Numbered from the stretch's first letter, positions 16,350 to 25,493 are shown. The stretch: 38,671 nucleotides of DNA from CAUPWF01 sp964369425 (GCA_964369425.1 CAYJGW010000025.1:1-38671); one strand, 5' to 3'. A program made the numbers and translations. Notes: a model not told the origin generated them from the letters alone.

Positions 16350-17462
16350 TTATTTTTCAGACTCGTTCTTTGGTTTATCTCGCATACCAACAATTCCTTT
16401 GCCTAGAATTTTTACGTCATCAATAATATAGTCAAAGGCTCCTGCTTGCACTAGATTAATCAATATCATCCCTATCGGTATTGCAATAATCATTCCCAAA
16501 ACTCCATCCATTTTATATCCTATATATATCAAGATCAAAGTCACTATAGGGTTCATTCCTATACTGTCTGCCACTAATTTAGGCTGAATAACATTTCGAA
16601 TCACCTGTGTAGCAACATAGATAATAGCTAAAAACAATGCCATTTTATAATCCCCACTAAGCACTTGAAAAAGTGCCCATGGAACCATGACGGTTCCTGT
16701 TCCTAATACCGGGAAGAAGTCAAGAACTGCAATCAGCAGTGCCACAAGGAAATCATATCGCACATCTAATAAAATAAAAGATACCCAGAGTACTCCAAAG
16801 ATTACCACCATGATTTTTAACTGTGCCAAAAAATAACCTCCCACTGCATGTTTAAAATGTTCATTCACCATAGCCATTCTACTTTGAATACTCATCGGTG
16901 TAATTTTCTTCACATACGATATTACTATCTCCTTATCTGCCACAAAGAAATACGCTGCTAAAATCACCATTACACTCGAAATCAATAATGATGGAATACT
17001 CTTTGCTATATTTCCTGCAACGGATACCGTCGGCTCACTAATCAGGTTTATCAATTCTTCTGTATAGCGATCTAAAGAGTTAATCAGTGAATTATATGCA
17101 CTTTTCACGCCTGCTGGTAGATGCTCAATAATATTTTCAATAGAAGCTTGAACTTTTTGAAATTCTGTACCTAATGATTCATAATAATTTGGAAAACTAT
17201 GAAAAAAATCACTGATTATACGAAATAATGCCACACCTATAAAATATATCACTAACCCCATAACTGCAAGCACCACTATAATTGTAATTGCAGAACCGAT
17301 CTTTCTAACTATTTTTAATCTTCTTTCTAACCATCTCACTATGGGAGATGCCATTAATGCTATAATCCAACCTATTACAAAGGGCATAAAATATATAATT
17401 CCCCATGCACCAACTACAATCACTACTGCTGTAGCTATCAAACAGAAAATCAAATTTATAGT
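16350..17462 (-). CDS. AI-2E family (PerM/YtvI-like) transporter, N-terminus lost in assembly gap
   Basis: 370 C-terminal residues are visible; the beginning is lost in the run of Ns. The protein has paired N-terminal helices (AWGIIYFMPFVIGWIIA), a long hydrophilic region with amphipathic helices (about 100 residues), then several helices containing the family segments VLDFFPVLGTGTVMVPWALF and a PIVTLILIYIGYKMDGVLGMIIAIPIG-type stretch near the end. AI-2E members have about 350-390 residues and eight helices, so perhaps 10-30 residues are missing. Members move autoinducer-2, sporulation-related or Na+/H+ cargo; the substrate here is unknown. It runs in the same direction as engB and may be its downstream neighbour. 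Confidence 0.88.
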   Translation of the reverse strand, partial: TINLIFCLIATAVVIVVGAWGIIYFMPFVIGWIIALMASPIVRWLERRLKIVRKIGSAITIIVVLAVMGLVIYFIGVALFRIISDFFHSFPNYYESLGTEFQKVQASIENIIEHLPAGVKSAYNSLINSLDRYTEELINLISEPTVSVAGNIAKSIPSLLISSVMVILAAYFFVADKEIVISYVKKITPMSIQSRMAMVNEHFKHAVGGYFLAQLKIMVVIFGVLWVSFILLDVRYDFLVALLIAVLDFFPVLGTGTVMVPWALFQVLSGDYKMALFLAIIYVATQVIRNVIQPKLVADSIGMNPIVTLILIYIGYKMDGVLGMIIAIPIGMILINLVQAGAFDYIIDDVKILGKGIVGMRDKPKNESEK

Positions 17463-17562
17463 NNNNNNNNNNNNNNNNNNNNNNNNNNNNNNNNNNNNNN
17501 NNNNNNNNNNNNNNNNNNNNNNNNNNNNNNNNNNNNNNNNNNNNNNNNNNNNNNNNNNNNNN
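17463..17562. other. Assembly gap of 100 Ns
   Basis: Exactly 100 undetermined bases, a conventional placeholder of unknown true length. The missing EngB C-terminus alone (about 60-65 residues) needs nearly 200 bases, and the start of the AI-2E gene is missing too. The real gap is therefore probably larger than 100. The open frame that spans it is accidental. Confidence 0.97.
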
Positions 17563-17963
17563 CCTTGATTCACAACCCAATCATACATGATTTTATCATT
17601 ATTTCCTGGTGAGTGGCGTATATCTATTAAAAGAAATATTGCTTTTAATTGTTTCGATTCATTTAGATATCTTTCTATTAATTTCCCCCACTTTTCTTTT
17701 TCTTTCAAAGAAACTTTTGCATATCCATACCCAGGCAAATCCACCAAATATCGCTCTCCATTAATATTATACCAGTTAATTGTCTGAGTTTTTCCTGGTG
17801 TTGCCGAAGTTCTCGCAAGAGATTTGCGATTCATCAAAGAGTTAATCAAAGAAGATTTCCCAACATTTGACTTTCCAGCAAAAGCTACTTCTGTAAACTG
17901 AGTATCTGGCAAAGTACTTGTTACTCCACAGACTATTTCTAATTCTACGTTCTTAATAATCAT
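17563..17963 (-). CDS. engB: Ribosome-assembly GTPase EngB/YsxC, C-terminus lost in assembly gap
   Basis: 133 N-terminal residues are visible from the ATG at 17963. This start overlaps the lon stop codon (ATGA) and has a GGAGGG site six bases upstream, so it is preferred over an in-frame start 11 codons earlier. The P-loop is GKSNVGKSS (residues 30-38); the ATPGKTQ switch and the DLPGYGYA G3 motif (75-82) follow. The G4 and G5 motifs and about 65 residues fall in the Ns. EngB acts in late assembly of the 50S subunit and is usually essential. The lon-engB linkage is a typical Firmicute arrangement. Confidence 0.95.
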
Positions 17964-20290
17964 TTTTCTCCCTCCGTAACAAAGGCAACTTCGCAAACCT
18001 TTTTCATATGTTCTGCAAATACAATTTCAAGCCCTTCCGTTACTTCTTTTGCAATCTCTTCTACATCTTTTCTATTATCGATTGGTACAATCACTGTCTT
18101 TATTCCTGCATTTTTAGCCGCCAACAACTTTTCCTTCAATCCGCCAATTGGTAATACTCTTCCCCTAAGAGTAATTTCACCTGTCATAGCCACATCTGCT
18201 CGTACTTTTTTTTCTGTAACTGCTGATAATATTGCCAGTGCCATCGTAATTCCTGCTGATGGACCATCCTTTGGTACTGCTCCTTCTGGTATATGTACAT
18301 GGATTTCATGTTCATCAAAAAAAGTATCCGGAATTTCATATTCTTTTCCTATAGATCGTATATAACTTATTGCCGCACTTGCCGACTCTTTCATAACATT
18401 GCCTAACTGACCGGTCAAAGTTACCTTCCCTTTTCCTGCAAGTACATTTACTTCTATCTGTAGGGTATCTCCCCCTACACTCGTCCATGCCAAACCTCGT
18501 ACAATTCCTATTTCATCTTCTTCATTCTTCATTTGGAATCGGTATTTTTCTTTTCCAAGATATTTTTCAAGATTTGTCTCTTTGATACGAATCACAGGCT
18601 TCTCTGTTTCCAGAAATTCACGTGCCGCTTTTCTACATACTTCTCCTAACTTACGCTCTAACTGTCTAACACCAGCCTCTTTCGTATAATTCTTTGCTAT
18701 TTTCCAGACAGCACCTTTACTAATAACTACTTGCTTTTCATTTAACCCATGTGCTTTTAATTGCTTTGGTAAAAGATGTTGTTTTGCAATGTGCATTTTT
18801 TCATTTTCTGTATAACTACTCACTTCTATGATTTCCATACGATCAAGCAATGGCCTTGGTATCGTCTGTAATGAGTTGGCTGTCGCTACAAATAATACAT
18901 CAGATAAATCAACAGATACTTCTAAATAATGATCTCTAAACTTGTTATTTTGTTCTCCGTCCAACACTTCTAATAGTGCTGAAAATGTATCACCTTTATA
19001 ATCCTTACTCACCTTATCAATTTCATCTAATAGCATAAGTGGGTTTTTCACTCCTGCACCTTTGAGTCCATTCACAATACGACCAGGCATCGCGCCTACA
19101 TAGGTCCTTCTATGTCCGCGAATTTCTGCTTCGTCACGTATTCCACCTAGCGCAATTCGAACATACTTCTTTTTTAACGCTTCTGCTAACGAACGAGCGA
19201 TGGAAGTTTTCCCAGTTCCTGGAGGTCCTACTAGACAAAGAATAGGTGTGATCCCTTTTTTAGTTAACGAACGTACTGCTAAGTATTCCAAAATCCGTTC
19301 TTTTACATCTTCTAATCCATAATGGTCTTTCTCTAATACTTGTTTTGCATATGACAAATCTGTATTATCTCTTGAAAACTTATTCCAAGGCATCTCTAAC
19401 ATGGTTTCAATATAAGTTCGTATCACACCACTTTCTGCAGAATTATTGCTTCCGTTTTTAAATCTTCTGATCTCTTTTTTAATCTTTTCTTTCACATTCG
19501 CATTGGCTTTTAAAGTTTCTACTGCTTTCAAAAACTCATCTGCATCTGACGCAGATGAATCCTCGCCGAGTTCTTCCCGAATCAATTTTAGTTGTTCTCG
19601 CAATATATACTCTCGCTGGTGCTTATCCACACGCTCTTTTACCTTCGCCTGTATCTCTTCTTTAATATTTAAAATTTGAATTTCATTAATCAATTTAAAA
19701 GAAATTAATTCATATCTATCATCATAGTTTAAGCTCTCTAGAATCTCTTGCATATCTAAGAATTCCAAATATAGATTCGCACAAACAGCATCAATTAATT
19801 CTTCTAGTTCAGAAATATCAACAATCTGCCTCACTGTTTCTTTTTTGATTTTTGGCGTCATAGATGCATATCTCTTATATAATTCTTTCAGGCTCTTTGC
19901 CATAGCCTTTTTACCAATTTCATCTTGGACTTGTATCTTTTCTTCCTCAATCGGTCGAATTGTTGCGCTCAAATATCCTTCTTCTTCCTCAATCAACTCA
20001 ACTTGAGCTCTTTTTCTTCCTACCACCAAAATTCGCATAACACTTTGTGGCAACTTTACGACTTGCTTAATCTCTACAATCGTTCCTACCTGAAATAGTT
20101 CGTCTTGTACAGGTTCCTCTGTCTCTGTATCTTTTTGTGGTATCACAAATAAAAGTTGATCATCTAGCATTGTCTTTTCGATTGCCTTTATTGACCTTTC
20201 TCGACTAATATCAAAATGTGCTACCATATCCGGCATCACTGTCATATCACGTAATGCTATTGCCGGTAATGTTTTTGATTCTTCTAACAT
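17960..20290 (-). CDS. lon: ATP-dependent protease Lon
   Basis: A 776-residue LonA-type protease. The N-terminal substrate-binding domain covers about residues 1-200. An AAA+ module has Walker A GPPGTGKT (355-362) and Walker B MLLDEIDK. The C-terminal peptidase has catalytic Ser678 in KDGPSAG and Lys721 in GGLKEK, a Ser-Lys dyad. It degrades misfolded and regulatory proteins in the cytoplasm. The ATG has AAGGA upstream, and the gene has its own promoter (20332-20360) besides possible read-through from clpX. Its stop overlaps the engB start by four bases. Confidence 0.98.
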   Translation of the reverse strand: MLEESKTLPAIALRDMTVMPDMVAHFDISRERSIKAIEKTMLDDQLLFVIPQKDTETEEPVQDELFQVGTIVEIKQVVKLPQSVMRILVVGRKRAQVELIEEEEGYLSATIRPIEEEKIQVQDEIGKKAMAKSLKELYKRYASMTPKIKKETVRQIVDISELEELIDAVCANLYLEFLDMQEILESLNYDDRYELISFKLINEIQILNIKEEIQAKVKERVDKHQREYILREQLKLIREELGEDSSASDADEFLKAVETLKANANVKEKIKKEIRRFKNGSNNSAESGVIRTYIETMLEMPWNKFSRDNTDLSYAKQVLEKDHYGLEDVKERILEYLAVRSLTKKGITPILCLVGPPGTGKTSIARSLAEALKKKYVRIALGGIRDEAEIRGHRRTYVGAMPGRIVNGLKGAGVKNPLMLLDEIDKVSKDYKGDTFSALLEVLDGEQNNKFRDHYLEVSVDLSDVLFVATANSLQTIPRPLLDRMEIIEVSSYTENEKMHIAKQHLLPKQLKAHGLNEKQVVISKGAVWKIAKNYTKEAGVRQLERKLGEVCRKAAREFLETEKPVIRIKETNLEKYLGKEKYRFQMKNEEDEIGIVRGLAWTSVGGDTLQIEVNVLAGKGKVTLTGQLGNVMKESASAAISYIRSIGKEYEIPDTFFDEHEIHVHIPEGAVPKDGPSAGITMALAILSAVTEKKVRADVAMTGEITLRGRVLPIGGLKEKLLAAKNAGIKTVIVPIDNRKDVEEIAKEVTEGLEIVFAEHMKKVCEVAFVTEGEK

Positions 20291-20331
20291 CTTTTATATT
20301 CCTTTCGTATCTGCATACACTATACTCCATT

Positions 20332-20360
20332 AGCATATCACACACTGTATATTTAGGCAA
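20332..20360 (-). promoter_or_regulatory. Candidate promoter of lon
   Basis: On the minus strand TTGCCT (20360-20355), 17 bases, then TATGCT (20337-20332) preceded by TGA (extended -10), about 40 bases before the lon ATG. No CIRCE or CtsR operator is seen beside it. Confidence 0.55.
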
Positions 20361-20393
20361 ATAAGATGAACCGGCAACGCCAATTCATCTTAT
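20361..20393 (-). terminator. Hairpin between clpX and lon
   Basis: A 10-bp stem (ATAAGATGAA at 20361-20370 with 20384-20393) with an inner GGC/GCC pair starts five bases after the clpX stop. The minus-strand tail TTTGCC is only moderately T-rich, so it is probably a weak terminator. Confidence 0.6.
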
Positions 20394-20397
20394 ACTT

Positions 20398-21636
20398 TTA
20401 CTCTTCACCATATCCATAAAGGGGTTCTTCTTTTCCTTGAACAACTGCCTTTGTTATTGTACAACTCTTAATTGACTGTAAGGATGGAACTAGGTACATC
20501 ACATCCATCATACTATTTTCCATAATAGCTCGCAGTCCCCTCGCTCCCGTTTTTCTAGCCAATGATATATCAGCAATCTCATTTAAAGCTTCTTCTTGAA
20601 ATTGAAGATCCACCCCATCAAGTTCTAACAGTTTTTGGTACTGTTTTACAATAGAACTTTTTGGTTCTGTTAATATTCTTATCAATGCATCTCTATCTAA
20701 AGCTTCTAGTGATACCACAACTGGTACACGTCCTACTAACTCCGGTATCAATCCAAACTTAATAAAGTCTTGTGGCAATGCTTGCTTCATTAACTCACTG
20801 ATATTTTGGTCCACCTTTGAAGTAACATTGGAATTAAACCCTACCGATTTCTTATCAATACGAGTTTCAATCAGCTTGTCAATTCCTTCAAATGCTCCAC
20901 CGCAGATAAATAAAATATTACTCGTATCAATCTGAATCAATTCTTGATGTGGATGCTTTCTTCCACCTTGTGGTGGTACCGATGCAACTGTTCCTTCAAT
21001 AATCTTTAGAAGCGCTTGTTGCACACCCTCTCCTGACACATCTCTTGTAATCGATGGATTTTCTGATTTTCTCGTGATTTTATCAATCTCATCGATATAT
21101 ATAATACCATATTGGGCTCTTTCTACATCACCGTCTGCCGCTTGAATAATCTTTAATAGAATATTTTCAACATCTTCCCCTACATATCCCGCTTCTGTAA
21201 GGGCTGTTGCATCTGCAATAGCAAATGGTACATTCAATATCTTTGCTAGTGTTTGAGCAAGTAGTGTTTTTCCACATCCAGTTGGTCCAAGCATCAATAT
21301 ATTACTCTTTTGCAACTCTACTCCCAAATCCTTCTCAGCCATAATTCTCTTATAGTGATTATAAACCGCTACTGCCAAAACTTTTTTTGCTTGATCTTGC
21401 CCAATAACATAATCATCTAGAAATGTTTTGATTTCTTCTGGTTTTAATAAGTTGATATCTTCAAATAGATTTTCTTCAACATAACCTACTTCTTCCTCTA
21501 TAATCTCAGAACAAACATCTACACATTCATCACATATGTAACACCCGTTTGGTCCTGCAATAATCTTTCTCACTTGTGACTGTGCTTTATTACAAAATGA
21601 GCACCTAATATTATCATCACCTTTTTTACTCGACAC
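20398..21636 (-). CDS. clpX: ClpXP protease ATPase subunit ClpX
   Basis: A 412-residue AAA+ unfoldase. The N-terminal zinc-binding domain has Cys12/Cys15 and Cys35/Cys38 (CSFC...CDEC). Walker A is GPTGCGKT, Walker B IIYIDEIDK, and the GYVGEDVE pore loop and RDVSGEGVQQALLK segment are present. It feeds substrates into ClpP. Translation starts at a GTG at 21636 with GAGGTG five bases upstream; no ATG is better placed. It is the third gene of tig-clpP-clpX-lon-engB. A small hairpin lies in the 62-base gap before it, which may tune its level relative to clpP. Confidence 0.98.
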   Translation of the reverse strand: MSSKKGDDNIRCSFCNKAQSQVRKIIAGPNGCYICDECVDVCSEIIEEEVGYVEENLFEDINLLKPEEIKTFLDDYVIGQDQAKKVLAVAVYNHYKRIMAEKDLGVELQKSNILMLGPTGCGKTLLAQTLAKILNVPFAIADATALTEAGYVGEDVENILLKIIQAADGDVERAQYGIIYIDEIDKITRKSENPSITRDVSGEGVQQALLKIIEGTVASVPPQGGRKHPHQELIQIDTSNILFICGGAFEGIDKLIETRIDKKSVGFNSNVTSKVDQNISELMKQALPQDFIKFGLIPELVGRVPVVVSLEALDRDALIRILTEPKSSIVKQYQKLLELDGVDLQFQEEALNEIADISLARKTGARGLRAIMENSMMDVMYLVPSLQSIKSCTITKAVVQGKEEPLYGYGEE

Positions 21637-21661
21637 GTTTTCACCTCTTTTATTTATACGT

Positions 21662-21695
21662 AAAGGGGTGTTCTTTCGAACAGCCCCTGTTTACC
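21662..21695 (-). promoter_or_regulatory. Imperfect hairpin between clpP and clpX
   Basis: GTAAA-GGGG-TGTTC pairs with GAACA-CCCC-TTTAC across this gap with small bulges. It follows the clpP stop directly and has no strong T tract on the minus strand. It may stabilise the clpP message or attenuate read-through; this is inference. Confidence 0.45.
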
Positions 21696-21698
21696 TAA

Positions 21699-22280
21699 TT
21701 AATGATTTGTGATAACCTCATCAATCAACCCATAGTCTTTTGCTTCTTGAGCTGTCATAAAGTTATCTCTTTCTGTATCTGTTGCAATCTCAACAACAGA
21801 TTTCCCTGTGTTCTCTGCTAAAATTTCGTTTAATCTTTGTCTCGTCTTCAAAATATGCTCTGCTGCAATCTGCATCTCTGTTGCTTGTCCGCGACTTCCA
21901 CCAGATGGTTGGTGAATCATCACTTCTGCATTAGGTAAAGCGAAACGCTTTCCTTTTGCTCCACCAGATAATAAGAATGATCCCATGCTTGCTGCCATTC
22001 CCATACAAATAGTAGATACATCGCATTTGATATATTTCATTGTGTCATATATAGCCATACCAGCAGTAACTGATCCACCTGGACTATTGATATATAGGTG
22101 AATGTCTTTATCTGGATCCTCAGCTTCTAGTAAAAGCAACTGTGCAACGATTACGCTTGCAATTTCATCACTCACTTGTTCTCCTAGAAAAATAATTCTA
22201 TCTTTTAACAAACGTGAGTAAATATCGTATGAACGCTCTCCTCTGCTAGTTTGCTCAATGACGTAAGGTATTAAAGGCAT
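21699..22280 (-). CDS. clpP: ClpP protease proteolytic subunit
   Basis: A 193-residue serine peptidase with the catalytic triad Ser98 (GMAASMGS), His123 (MIHQPSG) and Asp172 (ERDNFM), all intact. The YINSPGG oxyanion region is present. It forms the tetradecameric barrel of ClpXP. The start has TAGGAGG upstream. It lies 24 bases after tig and 62 before clpX; co-transcription with tig is likely because no promoter fits in the short gap. Confidence 0.99.
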   Translation of the reverse strand: MPLIPYVIEQTSRGERSYDIYSRLLKDRIIFLGEQVSDEIASVIVAQLLLLEAEDPDKDIHLYINSPGGSVTAGMAIYDTMKYIKCDVSTICMGMAASMGSFLLSGGAKGKRFALPNAEVMIHQPSGGSRGQATEMQIAAEHILKTRQRLNEILAENTGKSVVEIATDTERDNFMTAQEAKDYGLIDEVITNH

Positions 22281-22304
22281 ATTACTTCCTCCTAATCTTA
22301 TTGA

Positions 22305-23591
22305 TTATTCTGCTACCGCTTCATTTTTCAAGAATGTAACTGCTTCTTGAACAGCTAAATCTTGCTTCATCTGTGCTTTTTCAGCATCTCCCATTAATTC
22401 TTTCAGCTTATCAGCTTCCATCTTGTACATTTCTGCCATTTTAGAAATTTCTTCGTCAAACTTCTCTTCTGTCACTTCAAGATTTTCTGCTTTTGCAATT
22501 GCTTCAAGAACAAGTCTTGTCTGGATTCTCTTAAGCGCTTGTGGTCTGATGTCTTCCATCATTTTTTCCATAGTCATTCCAGTATATTGCATATATTGTT
22601 CCATAGAAAGTCCTTGTTGCTGCATTCTCATAGCAAAATCATCTGCCATTTGCTTTGCTTGTGTATCAAGCATTGGCTCTGGAATCTCCATAGTTGCATT
22701 CTCAATTGCAGCATCTACTGCTTGATCTTCTTGCTTTCTTTCACCTTCTGCTGTCTTGCGCTCTTTGATTTTAGCTTCTACATCTGCTCTATATTCAGCT
22801 AATGTATCAAATTCAGATACTTCCGATGCAAATTCATCATCCAACTCTGGTACTTCTTTCGCTTTAATCTCTTGGATTGTACACTTAAATACCGCTGCTT
22901 TACCCTTCAAATCTTCTGAATGATATTCTTCTGGGAATGTTACGTTAACTTCTACTTCTTTCCCTATTTCTACACCTACTAATTGCTCTTCAAATCCTGG
23001 AATAAATGATCCTGAACCAATCACTAGTGGATATCCTTCACCTTTTCCACCTTCAAATGGAACACCATCAACAAATCCTTCAAAATCAAGTACTACTTCA
23101 TCTTTATCTTGAACTGCTCTATCTTCTACTACGATAGTTCTAGCATTCTTCTCTTGCTCTTTTGCAATCTCAGCATCTACTTCTTCTGCACTTACTTCTG
23201 CGTCTACCTTCTCTACTTTTAACCCTTTATAGTCACCCAAAGTTACTTCTGGCTTAGTCGCAACTTCTGCTGTAAAGATGAAAGGCTTTCCTTTTTCAAT
23301 TTGTACTACATCAATGCTTGGTTGAGACACAACGTCTAACTCGCACTCGTCATATACTTTACTATATTCTTCTGGAATTAGTGAATTCGCAGCTTCTTCA
23401 AAGAAAATTTCTGCTCCATACATTTTCTCAATCATCTGACGTGGAACTTTTCCTTTACGGAACCCAGGAACTGACATATTCTTTCTTTGCTTAAGATACG
23501 CTTCTTGTACCGCTTTCTCAAAAGTTTCAACTGGCACCTCAACTGTAATCTTAGCCATGTTTTTTTCTAATTTTTCTACTTGAAAACTCAT
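22305..23591 (-). CDS. tig: Trigger factor (ribosome-bound chaperone, peptidyl-prolyl isomerase)
   Basis: A 428-residue protein in three parts. The N-terminal ribosome-binding domain has the signature GFRKGKVPR (residues 44-52). An FKBP-type isomerase domain covers about 150-240 (VVLDFEGFVDGVPFEGG, IPGFEEQLVG). A long helical C-terminal chaperone domain, rich in Met, Glu and Lys, completes it. It binds nascent chains at the ribosome exit, upstream of the Clp machinery encoded by the next genes. The ATG has GAGGAGG upstream. A promoter with an extended -10 (TGATATACT at 23692-23700 on the minus strand) is possible but has a poor -35. Confidence 0.97.
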   Translation of the reverse strand: MSFQVEKLEKNMAKITVEVPVETFEKAVQEAYLKQRKNMSVPGFRKGKVPRQMIEKMYGAEIFFEEAANSLIPEEYSKVYDECELDVVSQPSIDVVQIEKGKPFIFTAEVATKPEVTLGDYKGLKVEKVDAEVSAEEVDAEIAKEQEKNARTIVVEDRAVQDKDEVVLDFEGFVDGVPFEGGKGEGYPLVIGSGSFIPGFEEQLVGVEIGKEVEVNVTFPEEYHSEDLKGKAAVFKCTIQEIKAKEVPELDDEFASEVSEFDTLAEYRADVEAKIKERKTAEGERKQEDQAVDAAIENATMEIPEPMLDTQAKQMADDFAMRMQQQGLSMEQYMQYTGMTMEKMMEDIRPQALKRIQTRLVLEAIAKAENLEVTEEKFDEEISKMAEMYKMEADKLKELMGDAEKAQMKQDLAVQEAVTFLKNEAVAE

Positions 23592-23786
23592 TTTTTTCCT
23601 CCTCGTATATCTACAAAAAAATAGTATTTAATTTTAGTGAATTTGCTCTAAGATTTCCCCTTTACAAGCAACTAGATCATTCACAGTCATTCTGACAGTA
23701 TATCATAATTGCTTGGGAAATACTAGTATTTTAATCGTTTCTTTTCTAACTCTTTTTATAAAATATATATTTTCGCCTCGTATGTA

Positions 23787-23829
23787 TTCATTTTGTTGCT
23801 TTTTGTTCTTTTTATTCGTTTTGTTGCTT
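23787..23829 (+). repeat. Direct repeats upstream of the XRE regulator gene
   Basis: TTCATTTTGTTGCTT (23787-23801) and TTCGTTTTGTTGCTT (23815-23829) match at 14 of 15 positions and start 28 bases apart. They lie in the 292-base divergent gap between tig and the regulator gene, about 55-95 bases before its ATG. They could be operators for that regulator. The rest of the gap holds A/T-rich sequence and the presumed promoters of both genes. Confidence 0.55.
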
Positions 23830-23883
23830 ATTTACATATTGTTTTAATTACATGATAAACTAACTTTTATACGGAGGTACTAC

Positions 23884-24276
23884 ATGTTTCCAAATTTTTT
23901 TGCAAATAATTTAATTGTGCTAAGAAACAATCTTGGTATGACTCAAGGAGAATTGAGCCAAAAACTGAATATTTCGCGTCAAGCATATTGCAATTATGAA
24001 AATGATAAGCGTTCTCCTGATATCGAAACACTTTTTCTCATTTCACAAATTCATGGTGTCTCCATCGATGATTTATTGACCAAGAAACTATTTTCAGAGA
24101 ATCAACAACTTCGCGAGAGAAATTCTCCTTATACTGCTGCAACCCACAAAGCTTCTAATCAAACGCTCTATCTAACAGATGAAGAGTATCAATTGCTAAT
24201 GAATTACCAAGATTTAACAAAAGAAGAGCAAGACCTTATCTTAGCCTTTGCCAACAAAACAAAGGACATGAAATAA
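23884..24276 (+). CDS. XRE-family transcriptional regulator
   Basis: A 130-residue protein with an N-terminal helix-turn-helix of the Cro/CI type at about residues 11-65 (LRNNLGMTQGELSQKLNISRQAYCNYENDKRSPD). A C-terminal tail of 60 residues (TDEEYQLLMNYQDLTKEEQDLILAF) is of the kind seen in SinR-like or phage-derived clostridial regulators. The target genes are unknown; divergence from tig suggests self-control and perhaps control of tig, with direct repeats between them. The ATG has ACGGAGG upstream. Its last codons form part of a terminator hairpin shared with the convergent gene, four bases away. Confidence 0.88.
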   Translation: MFPNFFANNLIVLRNNLGMTQGELSQKLNISRQAYCNYENDKRSPDIETLFLISQIHGVSIDDLLTKKLFSENQQLRERNSPYTAATHKASNQTLYLTDEEYQLLMNYQDLTKEEQDLILAFANKTKDMK

Positions 24277-24316
24277 TGGACTATTTCAAAAAATAATCCA
24301 TCATCTCATGTCCTTT
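24261..24316. terminator. Terminator built from the coding ends of two convergent genes
   Basis: AAAGGACATGA (24261-24271) pairs with 24306-24316, with a second short pairing TGGA/TCCA inside and T-rich tails on the plus strand (CTTTTTC). The arms encode the last residues of the XRE regulator (KDMK) and of the apgM-type enzyme (GHEM), whose stop codons are four bases apart. Confidence 0.75.
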
Positions 24317-25480
24317 TTCTATAAAATTTCCAGTGCCACTTGCTGATTCTTCATCAAAATCTATTGTCGCCACCTTAAGTTCTCTACTATTATACAAAAG
24401 ATACGGAACCGGCTCATCTGTATGTGTCCGAATCCGAATAGGTGTAGGATGATCTGGTAATACGAGTATTTTATATGCTTCATTGGAAGCATCCATGGAT
24501 GCTCGAATTGTGCCAATTACCTTTTCATCGATATTTTCTATCGCAGTTATCTTATCCTCTAGAGCTCCTTGATGCCCCATTTCATCTGCTGCCTCTACAT
24601 GCACATAGACAAAATCGTATCCTTGTTCAAGCAAAACCTCTACTGCTGCTTTTGCCTTCCCTTCATAGTTCGTATGTAATCCGCCTGTAGCTCCGTCTAC
24701 TTCCACATTCAAAAGATTCGCTCCTACTGCTACACCTTTTAATAAATCTACTGCTGAAATCATGGCACCTTTTTTCCCTGTCTTTTCCTTAAAATCCGCA
24801 AAGTTTGGTTTGGTTCCAGCCCCCCAAAACCAGATGCTATTTGCTGGGTTTAAGCCTTGTTTCTTTCGTTCAATATTAATTGGATGTGCCATTAATATTT
24901 CATAGCTCTTCTCCATCATATTTTTCAAAACTTCATCTGTTGGTAAGTGTGCTTCTATTTTTTCGCCTAAAATATCATGAGGAGGTGTAATCTCTACACA
25001 CGCCCCCTCTCTCCAAACCAATAGATGGCGATAACTAGTCCCGACAAAAAACTCGTACCCTGCTTTTGCCAGACTATCACGCAAATCATTCACAAGTATT
25101 TCCGCATCTTCTGTTGAGATTTCAGAGGCGCTATGGTCTATAATTGTCTTTTCACAGTATGTCTCCCCATCCTCACTGAGTGTCACAAGGTTCATTCGAT
25201 AAGATACATCTAAACTTCCCATAACTGCACCGATACTAAGTGCTTCAATAGGCGATCTACCTGTATAGTATTCACTAGGGTCATATCCCATAACAGAAAG
25301 ATTCGCGACATCGCTTCCAGGACTCATTCCTCTTGGTACCGTTTGCACAAGTCCTACTTCAGAGCATTTTGCCAATTCATCCATATTTGGTGTTTTAGCC
25401 ACTTGAAGTGGTGTCTTACCTCCCAATGTGTCTATCGGCTCATCTGCCATTCCATCGGTTAGTATTATAATATACTTCAT
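24281..25480 (-). CDS. Cofactor-independent phosphoglycerate-mutase-like enzyme (apgM type)
   Basis: A 399-residue member of the alkaline phosphatase superfamily. It has DGMADEP near the N-terminus (metal-binding Asp), PGSDVANLSVMGYDP (catalytic Ser), and the C-terminal HVEAADEMGHQG and LPDHPTP metal sites. This is the archaeal-type (ApgM, COG3635) form, not GpmI. Because it follows hom at a distance of 13 bases, the role is uncertain. ApgM-type proteins next to threonine genes have been proposed as non-orthologous homoserine kinases, and no thrB is seen here. Both a glycolytic mutase and this alternative are open. It ends in the shared terminator with the XRE gene. Confidence 0.85.
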   Translation of the reverse strand: MKYIIILTDGMADEPIDTLGGKTPLQVAKTPNMDELAKCSEVGLVQTVPRGMSPGSDVANLSVMGYDPSEYYTGRSPIEALSIGAVMGSLDVSYRMNLVTLSEDGETYCEKTIIDHSASEISTEDAEILVNDLRDSLAKAGYEFFVGTSYRHLLVWREGACVEITPPHDILGEKIEAHLPTDEVLKNMMEKSYEILMAHPINIERKKQGLNPANSIWFWGAGTKPNFADFKEKTGKKGAMISAVDLLKGVAVGANLLNVEVDGATGGLHTNYEGKAKAAVEVLLEQGYDFVYVHVEAADEMGHQGALEDKITAIENIDEKVIGTIRASMDASNEAYKILVLPDHPTPIRIRTHTDEPVPYLLYNSRELKVATIDFDEESASGTGNFIEKGHEMMDYFLK

Positions 25481-25493
25481 TGAATTCTCCTTG

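Noticed and set aside
16350..17996. A 548-residue fusion of an EngB GTPase and a membrane transporter
   Set aside because: The frame crosses 100 Ns, both partners are truncated exactly at the Ns, and each alone matches a well-known separate family.
20291..20397. CIRCE or CtsR heat-shock operators in the lon, clpX, clpP and tig gaps
   Set aside because: Neither the inverted repeat of CIRCE nor the tandem GGTCAAA heptads of CtsR is visible in these gaps.
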